A stretch of 64,000 nt of DNA from Sarcocystis neurona (lineage: Eukaryota > Apicomplexa > Conoidasida > Eucoccidiorida > Sarcocystidae). The stretch covers positions 496,001-560,000 of the forward strand of contig KL647301.1 of the NCBI GenBank assembly GCA_000727475.1. Direction: 5' to 3'. The first letter of the stretch is position 1. Every line of letters begins with the position of its first letter. The translations under genes and the position numbers were made by a program. Below, one piece after another: positions 1 to 12,900 of the stretch. The notes under the pieces were generated by a model. It had not been told where the DNA came from and did not search any database. It worked only from the letters and a program-made list of their open reading frames with translations.

Positions 1-3000
1 ATTCCTCGCAAAAGTAGTCCTTCATGCCAGGTCGTCCCTACTAACGTTTCCGCACAGAGATGTTGACGCGTACACATATATCCATGGGCTAGAAGCGTGG
101 GTGCACAGGTATGCACTCATGTTTACCGTTTGTATTGAACGCATAAACAGTTGCCGTACGGGATGCAGAAAGAATCCACTGTTTTAGCATCCAGCAGAGA
201 ATCTGGGCACACGCTGCTTTGCTGAGGGGAGTAGTAATTTTGTTGCCTTGCTCGTATCTGCAAACGGGCGTTCTACTGATGTGCTCAGCTGCTGCCTGCT
301 GCTATTGTTCGTGCTAACGCGACTGTACACTGCGGAACCTGTGAGGTAGAGCTCTCTCCCGTGGCTTACACCAGTACAGTCAAAAAGACAGTTCCCTGCT
401 GCGGCTGGTACTGCGGAAGACAGGAGCAGCAAAACTGCAGCAGCAAAGGAGTTAGCAGCCGTGAAGACGTAGGGCGAAGAGCAGCGACACTTCTACCAGG
501 TACGCGCAGCTATTGCAGCGCAGTAAGGCGCAGTAACTGTTGCAGAAGGATACGTACGCGATTCGGAAGCGCGCTCGGTGTCGGCGTTTTGGTAACAAGG
601 CGACGGTTTAAGTGTGAAGGATGACAATCATCGCACCTGCTTCAATATGTCTCACCTTTCTCGCGAAGTCTCATCAGACGCACGCACTGCAGCACAAAGA
701 CACTAATTCGCCAAGTGGAACTCACTCACCTGTCAGTGGTCCACTGCTTATATAATGTAATATTATATGCGCGAATAGATAGATACACGAGCTGGTACTC
801 TGTTGCAGACAGTACAACGCGGTACTCCACGGGCTTAATGTACCTACGTACTTGCAAACAAATCTAATATCTTGTCAAACAGATCCGCTGTGCAATAACG
901 GGCCCGTACGCACGCCCGCGCTTGGTCTTCTGCTGATGAAAAGATCAAAGAAACTGGCGGTTGATATTTTGCACTTCTAGTATGACAGTGCGGAGGACAG
1001 AAGCACACATATATATATATATATGTATATATGGGCTACTGAGAGTGATTTCTCCTTGACGGCGCTTTTGTCGTCACTGCGGAATTCAAGAAAAGCACAC
1101 CTCGACGGCTACATACGTGGGAGGCTCCCACCTACACAAAGTGCGTACACCTGGGTACGTATACACAAATGCACTTTTGCGGGCGTGCGCTCGTGCGCGG
1201 CTCCGCCAATTACCCACACGCACCTATACATAAAATTTTTGTACCGGGCACGCACGCACTTTCCCTGTACGTTTCTTGCTCCCGTAACTGCTGTTCTGTT
1301 GCACGTAAGTTCTACGGTCAGGAGATACCGCAGTCTGTATTTTAATGAACGGCTGTTTCACTCGCTGCAACCGACGTGATGCGTGCTCCTGAGAGTAGAT
1401 CTGACGGGCGCTTGAAAGACAGCGACAGAAGCGGTGGCAACCTGCAGCCGCAGAAGCTTCGAACGACCGACAGGGGCTCGCAGCAGCAGCAGCACCACGT
1501 GCCGGTGGGCAGCAGCAGCCGTCGTACAGACGTAGGCTCGAAACACGCGAACAAGCAGGCCATACGGTCCAGCACCGATAACAGGCAGTGCGAGGCAGCT
1601 GCAAGAAGCAAGTGGCAACTGCCGACGTTTGGCGGCAGTACCACAGGTAAGCAGGACGCAGTGGCAGCAGCAGCGAGTGAATATGCAGCAACACGTCAGC
1701 AAGCACTGCGGTAAATAGACGCAGCAGCGCACCAGCAGCTGCCTACAACTAGGGCAGCAGCAATGGCTCCGCAACGTGCGTCCCTTCGTGCTAACTGCAG
1801 CAGCAAGCGCATGCGCACAACAATCTCCTCCATCTTCTCCACCAGCAGAAAGGACAGCGACGTTAGATCAGCGGACAGCAGCTGGAGCAACACCTGGCTA
1901 GCGCAGTAACAACAGTCAGCTAAGCAACCTGTAGGAGTAGTAGGAGAGGCCCTACGGGGAAATAACCTACTCAAATGCGGCACCAACAGCTGCAGCAGTC
2001 GTGTGCAAGCGGGAGACGGCCGACAGCAACGTCGCTTATGCGACAGTCGCAGCAGCAGTACTGAAGAAACAAGATGCACCTGCTTGCCTGCAGCAGCGGC
2101 TGGCTGATGCTGTCCCACTGCGGGAGGTCAACTGCTACTTTTGACGACTGCAAGTTTTTTTGACAGGTAGGACGCTGCTGCAGCAAGCTGCGACAGCACG
2201 GAGCAGCAACGTATACGTGTATGTGTAGAAAAAATCTGCCGCAGCAATTTACCACATATTGCAGCAGCAGTGTAAGCCCATTCGTTCAGGGAGGCCGCCG
2301 TACTAAGGCGCTGCAGGAAAACGCAGCAACACCTTACATGCACGCGTACGCAAACACCCAGATGCACGTGTCTACGCCGTGCATGCAGGAACGTCCGCAT
2401 CTGCACCGATAGCGCTCAGAACAGGACTAATGTCAGACTTGACAGCACGACCGGTGGCTAGTTCGCCAAAGGAGCAGCCGGTGCACCGCAGTGCGCATCA
2501 CGTTGTTGACGCGCTCAGCGGCAGCAATCCCTCAACAGTAGCAGCAGCTGCAGCATGCCAGCGGCAGTGATACCTCAGCACAGCAGCTGCAGCTCCTCCG
2601 TCCGCCAGCAGTAGGGGCGTCAGGATGCCGGGATTGTTGTAAAGGGTGCACAACAGCAGCAGCAGTGGCAAGCTTAAAGAGCAGCAGGAGCAAGTGCGCA
2701 GCAGCTGCAGCCGCGCAACATCCGGAGCAGCCAAAAAGTGACTGACCACCGTCCGCACGCAGAGACAAGCAGCACGCGGCTGCAGCACATTGTGGAGAGA
2801 TACGCAGAATATCCTTGCAAAAGGTGCTGATCGTCTCAGCCTTTTGCATGCTGGTCTCTTGCTACTTTGAAGGATTATATCGAGGCTGCGCACGATGGTA
2901 ATGCAGCCCCGCCTTCCTTCCACGTATTCGTAAGTGCAGCAACAGGCATACACGCGGATATGACCACTTACGTGGAAACACCGTTGTACGTTTCCATGCT

Positions 3001-3334
3001 CCCTTTCGTAACACGCGCAGTTCCCATGCACACATACACAGATTTGTATGCATATATATGTATATATATATATGTATATGTGTGTACCTACGGCTGCCAG
3101 ATATATGTGTGTTCTTGTATCGTATCTTCTTCTGCACGCTTGTCAACTAGCAGTATAGAAGTTATTGCATAAGTATATGCACACAGATATATACGGGTAT
3201 ATACACATACATATATATATATATGCAGGTCTATATGCGTGGACACGCAGACATATATTGTACATATGTAGATACGTACTTGTTTAACATGTCAGACAGG
3301 AGAGGTGGAACTTCTTGTATTTCAGTGATTATCA
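1..3334. other. Flank downstream of SAS-6, no firm gene
   Basis: No gene could be assembled here. The plus strand carries CAG tracts at about 1470-1760, 1870-2120 and 2510-2730. They could be exons of a plus-strand gene or introns of a minus-strand one. TATATA microsatellites lie near 1010-1030 and 3050-3225. The open frames here are Leu/Cys-rich on the minus strand or Gln/Ser-rich on the plus strand and have no recognisable domain. Confidence 0.5.
184..313 (-). CDS. Possible C-terminal exon of an unidentified gene
   Basis: A minus-strand frame opens after an acceptor-like gcgttag and ends in TAA at 184-186. The 42 residues have mixed composition (for example TSVERPFADTSKATK), unlike the Leu/Cys-rich shadows around it, and CAG is on the sense strand as in the real exons of this window. 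There is no domain match and no upstream exon was found. It could be chance. Confidence 0.22.
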
Positions 3335-3911
3335 CTAGGGATATGAAGGAGCTGGTGCAGCAGCAGAGCCAGCAGCGACGGCACGGAGGCGGTCAGCAAA
3401 CGTCATCCGCTGAGCAGGCCCCGCAGACGAAGAAGCGACAGCAGGGGCCCTGAGAAGGGAAGCAGCACTAGCAGCAGCGGTCAGGGCAGTAGCACCAGCA
3501 GGAGGAGACGGCAGGGGTGGAGCAGCAGAGGTTGTCGTAGGGCGCACCGCATCAGCTGCAGCAGCGGACGTTTGCGCATGCACAGACTCCGCTGAACTCA
3601 GAGAGCGAGGCAGAGAATATCCGGTGACGTGTTCTGCAGCAGCTCGTGCTGCTGCGACAGCCGCCTGTGCACCGCTTCCTCCTTTTGCTGCTGCTGCTGC
3701 TTGTGCTGCAGGGCGCGCAGGAGGCCCGCTGCTGCTCACTGCGGACGAAGGAGCAAACGAAAAGTCCGGCCGCTGCGGAGAAGTGCTGCCGTCGCTGCTG
3801 CTGTTGCTTCCCGTTGCTACCGGAGCGTCGACGGCGGACGAAGACGCCACAGGCGAAGCAGCATGTGTGATCGCCGTCCCGCCAGACGAAGGACCTCTCC
3901 CGCATGCAGCA
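3335..3911 (-). CDS. SAS6: SAS-6 exon 13: C-terminal tail and stop
   Basis: Acceptor attttttgcag in phase 2; stop TAG at 3335-3337. The 191 residues are Ala/Ser/Pro-rich and probably disordered, with one ordered-looking patch, QRMTFADRLRAVAAG, about 20 residues from the end. The C-terminal tail varies greatly among SAS-6 proteins. Confidence 0.82.
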
Positions 3912-6900
3912 CTGCAAAAAATATATACGTGTATATACACGTACGTATGCAGACGTGTGAAAAGGATCAAAAGCAGAACGTATGCACATATGTGTACATG
4001 CATATATGTGCAAGACAGCGTGTGGGCAGATATGTGTCTAGACATTTGTATGCCTGCACACATGCCTATAAGAGGTACGATAGCATTATGTAAATATATA
4101 TATATATGTAAGTATGTCCGCACATAGGTAAGGCAGCATGTACGCAGATGAGTGAAAAAAACTACACATATAGATAGATCGATAGATATACACAGGAATA
4201 CGAAGAAGGACTGAGAATCTTACGCATATATATATATGGATAGGCGTGCAAGAGGGCATACATGCGTATATGTTTATATATATATGACTTCAGAAGTACA
4301 TACATATATACACATTTGCGTATAAAGAAGAGACGAAATGACTACCTATATGTACTGTATCTCTCTGTCTCTGTCTCTCTGCCGCTCTCCATCTCTCTCT
4401 GTCCCTCTGTATACGTATATATATATATGTATATATGGATAGGTCTGTGTTAAGCGAGCATATAAAGAAGGCTTGGAAAGGCGACCTACATGTAGATCTA
4501 TCTCTCTACATATATATATATATATATGTATGTATATATGTATGTATAGGTGTGTAAGACAGATCCATGTGTACGCAGATATACGCGTTGAGAAACGTGG
4601 TGCTGAGCAGTCGGTAATTTCCGATGTCTTCGCAAGGCTGCAGAACCACGCGCCGAGTCTGTCTTTGTTAGAAGTATACAAGTGCATGCACAGGTGACCC
4701 CGTGTGTACATGCACTTCACCTTGTGGAGGCCACTAACCACTGCATTTGCCTTGCAACCGAGTCCCTGGACGCAGATATACACATTCACGTATATATATC
4801 CGGGGAGGTGTGCCACGCCCTATGTAGCTGTCCATCAATACGCATATATATACTCATATATATATAGAGAGATGCATATGAACAGCCGAATCTAGAGTAC
4901 GGAGGTGTGTGTGTGTATATATGACGGGAATGACTCAGTGTGGAGGGGTTGCCAATAGAGAGACGTATACAAACGAGTGTCAACGTCGCAGGTGTGATGG
5001 GTCGGCGAACTCGCTGTTGAACTTACAGGTGCGCATGCAGGAGCGAGACGGGCTGCTGTTGGGGTTGCTTCCACGGCGACAGCTTGTGCTGGGGCTCGCT
5101 TTGCTCTTGCAGCAAGTCGTCGGAGTGGAGGATCGCAGCAAGCGCAGACGTCGTGGAGTGGGCAGCAGCGGAGAACGGTGAGACGACTGCCGCTGCTTCG
5201 ACTGGCACGTAATCCCTTCGCCGCTCCCCTCCCCCTCGCTCGGCCGCCCCTGCTTCTTCCACCGTCTGCTGTTGCTGCACGGCTCCTGCTCGCAGAGAGG
5301 ACAGCCTACGCTGCTGCTGCTGCAGCGGCTGCGTTGGGGAAAACGGAAGATGAGAAGGAGGAGGAGCACCAGCAGCAGGAGCAGCAGCAGCAGCAGGAGC
5401 AACAGCAGCAGCAGCAGTGGTTGAGTCCGCTGTTGTGGGGCGACTGCTGCCGCCGCTCGCATGCAGCACGCCCAGCAGCAACGAAGGCGACGCGCTGCTG
5501 TTCTGCTGCTGCTGGTTGACGACCAGCTGCTGCTGCTCCGCAGGTGAAGGTCCTGCTGCAGTTAGTGTTTGCTGCCGCTGGCACATCCGCGAAGGCCCAG
5601 GCATGTACGCCTCCAGCTGTCGCGTCGTTAGTTCCTTGTTCAGTCGTGCGTTCACTAAGGGGAGCACGTAGCAGCAGCAGCAGCACCAAAAGCAGTCGCA
5701 GGAGCGCAGCTCAATATTCAACAGCAGCAGCGGCGGCCGAGCAAGAGCAGCAGCGATGAACAGAGGTAGACGTATACCGAGCGAACAAAAGAGCAGGACT
5801 GACCCCACACTGTAGAGACAAGGAGAGCACAGCCGCACCGCCAGAAACGTGACCGGAGCACCGCGACGTCGTGCAGCAGCCAACGGCCGCGCGCAGGCAG
5901 TTTCAGAGAGCAGAGGCAGCAGCTGTCAAAAAGATTGCGAGCAAGTGGCACGCGCATGCTCGACACAGAAAGACAGACTCAGCAACATCTGCAGAACAGC
6001 AGCAGCAAGAGCAGCGAGACGTGACGGACTCGCTGTTGCTGCACCAGCGCGACTGCTGAATTGTGAAGTCCAGCAGGAAGGAAGCAGCAGCACCAGGACG
6101 AGGACGAGTAGCAGCAGCAGTAGCACCTCCAGTCGCAGCTGTCGCAGTAGCAGCAGCAAGCAACAGCACAAAAGCTGCAACGTCAGCACCGGCTAGCGCA
6201 CCTGCAGCTGCGCACCTGCAGCTTGAACAGACCCAGCGACGCTCACAGCAGCAGAAAACGCAGTCTCCCCAACTGCAGCAGCTACGGAGAAGAAGTGGCA
6301 GGAGGAGCAGCAGCACCAGCCGTAATAGCTACCCGTAAGGCGGTGGGTGGCTCATGCAGCAGCGCAGCAAAGTAGGCAAAGCTAGCTGTCGCGCACCAGC
6401 AGGAGCCAACCTGCTCCTCCTGCAGCAGCACGCGACACAGCTGCGATATACGCCTATACACGCAGTCGACACGTATACGTACGTATATATACAATTTACA
6501 CGTATCAATTTTTCATGCCCCACGAGTCAATGCATGCAAATACACTTGGAGAGAGACGAAGGCCCTAATAAATTCAACTCCGGTGCTCAAGAAACATATA
6601 TATATATATATGCACACGTATGTATATATACGTATATATACATATATGTATAAATGTATAGGTGCCCTACATACGCGTATGCGAGGCCGGAACATTTAAT
6701 ATGCATGCGCCGCAGACGGTGGCAGTACAGAGGACAGCAGTGCTCCCGCTGCTGCTGGTTCTTCTTCCTGTTGTCCTGTCAAAACATCTTCTGTCCTGTC
6801 TGGTGCTACGAAACCTGCTGCTGCTGTTGCCCGTCACGCTGCTGCTGCTGCTGCAGCTCGCACTGCTGCTGGGCGCAGGCCGGCGCATTGCTTCATAGTC

Positions 6901-9900
6901 TTCGTTGATTGCTCCAGTGCCTCTCTGTGATGCCTCCTCGCAAGGCTCTGCTGCAGCTGTTCTTGTTGCTGTTGTTAAGGCAGTTTCAACTGCTGCTGCT
7001 TCTGTTGCAGCGGTGGCTGTCGCTCCTGCTGCGGGACCTGCCTCCACCATATATTTAAACGCTCTTCCTGCTTTTGTCTGGGCTGGTGCAGCAGTTGATG
7101 CCGCTTCCGCTGTTCCTGGTGTGTTGCTGGTCCTGCTGCTGCATCCCTGCTATGGCTGCAGCTACTGTTCTTAGTGTGCTACTGTCCCTGCTGCTGCGTC
7201 TTGTCGCTTCAGCCACTGTTCTTGGTGTGCTGCTGTTTCTGCTGCTGCGTCTCTTGTCGTTGCCGCTACTGTTCTTGATGTTGCTGCATGTGCTCCTACC
7301 ATCCCCGCTACCAACCGACAATGCTGCTCGTCTGTCGCTGCTGCTTCAGCTCCTGCGGCCGGCACCTGTGCCGTCGTCCTAGCGCTCTGTTGCCGGCAGT
7401 GCTGCCCTGCTGCTGCTGCTGCTGTTGCGGCACACGCACAGTGGATATGCCTTACGATTCTTCGCAGCAAGAAGCTCCTCGTGGGCCTGCTCTAGGTCTT
7501 GCTTTAGCTGCTGGCACATCTGACTAGCTGCAGCAGCACGTTCGGTCGCTTCCTGCTGAAGTCGCTGCTGCTGCTCCAGCTGCTGCTGCAGCGCCGCGCT
7601 CTTCAGTGTCAGAGCTGCTACGTCCTGAGGAGGAGCAGAAGTAGCATAGACGGCAAAGCAGCACAGGCATGCGCAGCAGCAGCGGCGGCACACCAGATAG
7701 AAATCAGCGAAGCAACAACACACGCAGCAGCAGAGGCTAGACACAGGAACCCATCTGCTACAGCGCCGGCAGCGTCGGGAGGATCTCCCCGCGCCTTAGC
7801 AGCAGCAGCAGTGTTGACACACACCCCCCAGGCAGAACAAGCAAATCAGTATATCAACAGGCAACACTCCGCTGCAGCTGCAGCAGGAACAGCACCAGAA
7901 GCATAGAGAGAAAGAGAGAGAGAAAGCAGGTCCTCCAGCTCAAGTATCTGCGCCAAGAGCAGAGCAAGCAGCACGGCAGCAACAGTTGTAGCAGCAGCAG
8001 CGGCCACAGCACCTCCGAGTGCGCAGGCGCCAGGAGCGTCATCGACAAGCCGACGTGTTCCAGCAGCAGCAGAACGCAGCGGTGAACGCTTTCACCAGCA
8101 GCAGCAGGACTGGCAACTGTTCAGACTGCAGCAGCCGCGGCAGCAGCACTCCAAGCCGCCTCAGCAGCACCACAGCGAACAAGTACAGCTGCTGCACCTT
8201 CGCCCGCGAAGCAGGCGGCTCGCAGCAACAGCAGCAATCCGGATGGAGATTCAACAAGCAGCACAGACGTCACGGCAACAGCAGCAGCAGCGACGTAAAG
8301 AAAAGGCAGCGCAGGACAGAAACGGGGCAGCTGCACCGTTGCCGTCCCTCCCCGAAGACCAGCTGCAAGAGCACCTTCTCACAATATGCAAGGAGCGTAT
8401 ATACGAAAGGAAAAACGCAGGACAATGACCGTTCGCAGACCAGCACCCCAGCAGCAGCAGCACCGGCATTCCACGGCATTACGGCACAAGCAGCAGCCGA
8501 GACGTGCGGTCGCAGCGCAGGGGAGGCAGCAATAGCAGCAGCAGCCGGCCCCGCAGCACGAACACACAGCATCGTCTCAGCAACAGAAACATGCCACAGC
8601 AAAGCAGCAGCAGGAGCGCAGCAGCACCAGAAGCACGCAGCCGCAGGACAGCAGCAGCAGCACAGCACACTCTACAACAGCAGCAACAGAGTAAAATCTC
8701 ACTGCAGAAAACGAGCAGTAGCCGCCACCAGCAGCAGCAGAGCAGGCGAGCAACCGGGCAACCGCAGCAGCAGCAACAGCCGCAGCAGAGCAGAAAAAAC
8801 CGCAGCAGCAGAGCAGGCGAGCAACGGGCAAACGCAGCGGCAGCAACAACCGCAGCGGAGCAGAAATAAGAGAACAACACTGCAACACGTAGTTGCTGCT
8901 GAAGAACTCGCACTGGGGAAAGAGAGGGCTGAGGATCTCGTTCTTCCGAGAAGAGCGGCAGCAGCGGTAGATTATCGGAGCACCCACCCGCAGCGGCTAC
9001 CAGCAGCAGATTTCCCTCCAGCAGCAGCGGCAGCAGGACGCATCAGCGTCAGCAGCAGGGAGACACAGCAGTTGAAACGCTGGCCGCGAGAGCAGCAGCG
9101 GCAGGTCGTCCACGCCGTGGAGCAGCAAACAGTCGACCTGGCGCCGCTGGAGCAGCAGCAGCATTTCAAGCCCCAGCAGCCACACAGCACGAGCAGCAGG
9201 CAGTCGACCTGGCGCCGCAAGAGCAGCAGCAGCCGCGCAGCATTTCAAGCAGCAGCGGCCAGACGGCGCGCGCGCAACTACCTCTGCAGCAGCAAGAGCA
9301 GCAGTGTGCCGCCGCGCCAGCAAAACTCTGCTGCCTACACACGGCGGCAGTGCGAAGCAAGAGCAGTAGCAGAAAGAACCAGCAGATGAAGGGCAGCAAC
9401 ACCGACGCGGGGGGGCAGCGGCAGACGTGAAAGCAGCAGCGGCAGAATGTGTGAACGCTGGACAGGCGCACCACCCCTCAGCCACGTTTTACTCGCCCAT
9501 TTGCCGACCTACCTACATGCGTATATACATACGTACATGAGTTATACATACGTGTATGTATGCATGCATGTATGTATGCATGTATGTATGCATGTATGTA
9601 TGCATGTATGTATGCATGTATGTATGTATGTATACACCTACATACATACATATACACATATATATGAGGTATACAAATACGTGTGTGTACGCGTGTGTGG
9701 ATACATCTACATGCCTATATCCACATATATAGAAGGTATCTGCATATGTGTGTGTATTCTACGTGCTTTATGTACGCCTCTCTCTACGCGTGTCTTCGAT
9801 ACCCACACACAAACAGACACAGAGTTCGAAGTCTGCGCCTGCGATGCAAGAGTGCGCCACCTCACAGATATACACATATGCCTCTATATAGGTGGTATAC

Positions 9901-12900
9901 ACATGCAATATATATACGTAATATATATACATCCACATATGTATACAGGGAATAGAGGAGACGCGCAAGTGGACCCTTGGAATCATTACCTACGTGTACA
10001 CACACATACATAAACGAACGCAAAAGAGACACATACCTGCACGGATAATAACTACGTGTGTGTGGGGCCTATATAACACTTGTGTGATAGTAAGCCCGGT
10101 GTGTCCAGCAGGTCTACACGTATATATTCCGAACAGAAAGAGACCTACTTTTTCAAGCGACTGGCAGTCTGCTGCTTTGGCCTTGTGCTTCGCTTTGAAA
10201 GTTCGCATTTGCTGCTGCAGCTTCGCGATGATGGCGTTTCCCTGAACAAGCAGCAGCAGCAGCAGCAAAGCTCCACCCACCGGCAGCTTCAACGGCTACT
10301 CGTCTCACGCCTGCAAGTTACACGTGTATACTGCTACACAGACAAACGAACATGTTCGCGCATACATATAAGCACCACGTATACACATCCGTATATATAT
10401 AGAGAGAGCGAGAGATACGTGTTCATATATATATATATATATATGTATACGTATATAAAGGCAACGTGTATACGTGTATGGTGTCTCCACATTAAATGCG
10501 ACCTATCTATTCAATGTACACCTCAAAGGTAATCGTTCTACGCATAAGCAACTGTCACAGTTGCACAGATACTGTCACATACCCGTACATACATATACAT
10601 ATATATACATGCATACACACACATATATATGTACACATATGTGTATAAACCTCTGTACACAGGTGTGCCTACATATATATATATATATGTGTATATGTAC
10701 GTATACATGCGTACGCCCAGTCTTCAGCGCGTACATACATATCTACGTATACACATATATATGTATATATATCCATACAGGTATGGACGTATACGTGTAG
10801 AAAGCAATGAAAGTATAGGCACACGTATATATATATATATAAATGTATGTACGTTTGTACACGTGCGTAGTTATGTACGTATATGTGTGTACGCCCAGTC
10901 TCCTGCGCATGTGCACCGGTGTGCAGATGACTCCCCGAAGTACGCACGCGCCACGGCAGCAACTTCGAAGGCGGCGGATATCATCCCTCAGCCGGAACAG
11001 CAGGTCCTGCAGCGCGGGGAAGCTTTTCTTTTCTTCTATGAAAAACAGAAACGAGCACCTGCAGTCGTGTCGGGTGGTGTAGTCCCGCTCGTGTGTACGT
11101 ACACCCCAAAACATGCGTCCAGCTGATCTACAAGTTCCTGCACGCCTAGGAAGAAGTCGCGCAGCTACGTGCCAACTCACGCACATTCATCCGCCCAGAC
11201 AACTACACTTCCGAAAAACTGCTCCCCTGCATGCCTTCAAAGTGGACATACACAAGCACATACATATACACATATACACATATACATATATATGTATACA
11301 TGTATATTAACATATATACATATATATATATACATACATGTACATGCGTATACATACGTATGCATATATATATATACACACACCATATACGTATATATGT
11401 AGACATACTATGTATATGTATACACATACATATATACACATGTACACATACATACATACACATATATATATATATATATACGTGTATACCTGAATCCCCC
11501 CGAAGGCTCGCCAGTAAGAAGCGCATACGTAGTCTATACATGTGCGCCAGGGAAGGAAGATACTGAGAAACAAGCGGTGAGGAATACAGAGACGAGAAGA
11601 CAGCAAGAACACGTATGTACAAGTCTCTGTACCGTAGAGCTCTGCCCAAGCCGCTCCCGCACGCGCACCGGCCTTCACTTGCTGCAGTACGCGAGGACGA
11701 ACATACATCTATATATACATATAAAGGTATGAATATGTGTACGTGTATATACGTATAAAGGGATGTGTGTACATCGACGTATAGATATGTATAGGAAATG
11801 TATACATATACGTGGACATGTGTGTATACCTGTATATATGTATACCGATATATTCATCTATCCATCTATCTATATATATATATGCACATGCATTTACATA
11901 TATGTTTATATATGTATATATATGTGTATGTGGGTTCACGTAGAGGCGTATACTGAGATGCATATACTGGTCCACTAGTAGTGCATGCAGGCGTATGTGG
12001 AAATATGATTCAACCGCCAAGTCAACCGCAGAGAGGCTTCGTTTTCCCCCCGTTTTCAACAGACTTTCCTTCACATAAACATGTAAACAAACCGACGTTT
12101 ACATCTACAGATGCCAGTAAAGTTGCAGCACTTACGCTCTCCCCTTCCCCACATTTATATATACATATACCTGTTCGAGATGCGTGTGGCCGTGCATGTT
12201 CATCGTCTGCGCCGAGTGTAACGCAGTGTATATTATTACGTGGCTTCTCTACGCAGTACTTTTCCCCTCTCTGTCTCTTTGCGATATATATATATATAAA
12301 TACAGATATGTGTGTGCGTCCCGCAGGGGGTGTACGCTTACATATATATCGATAAATACCGAGCAGGTATGCCGGCAATATCCTACACACACTTGTGCGA
12401 GCACACACATGTGGTGCAAGCGCCGCTACCAGTATATACAGATATACATATGCTGTGCATGCAGACGCATGTAAACAGATAAACATGTACAGGAAGATGT
12501 CTAGAACTGCAGAAAATGCAGCAGCATATACTCTCGTCCACGCAGAAAGCGTCAGAAGTCGTCCCACGGCACCTAGTGAGAAGCTTTGCAAGGGACGTGG
12601 GTGGCTAGCCGTGCTTGCGTGCCCGTTAGCCGCAAATTCTCTTCACTTTGAATACGGACGTCCACACACAGACACCCGCAGTGGAAGAGACAGCAGACAC
12701 ACAGCCCTCGCGTATGAGTCTGCAAGTGCATGCATGCAGTGTGCCTGTGGGGGGGTCAATGTGCGTCTGAAGGGAGGAGAAGGAGACGGAGAAGCAGCTG
12801 CAGGAGCACCAGCAGCAGTGGCACGGCCGCCTGACTTTGTGGATCTCCTGGACGGCGGTGTGCAGCTCCTCTTCGAGTCGCGACTGCCGCTCCTTCTGCT

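Noticed and set aside
3040..3225. TATATATA stretches as TATA boxes
   Set aside because: Such tracts are scattered through introns of all three genes and cannot be told from microsatellites.
8019..9389. 456-codon Gln/Ser/Arg-rich open frame on the plus strand
   Set aside because: It lies opposite the long SAS-6 intron and consists of degenerate CAG; it has no domain and no start context. The sense-CTG intron rule explains it.
9541..9640. Regularly spaced repeats resembling a CRISPR array
   Set aside because: The units are adjacent 12-base microsatellite copies with no unique spacers, in a eukaryotic intron.
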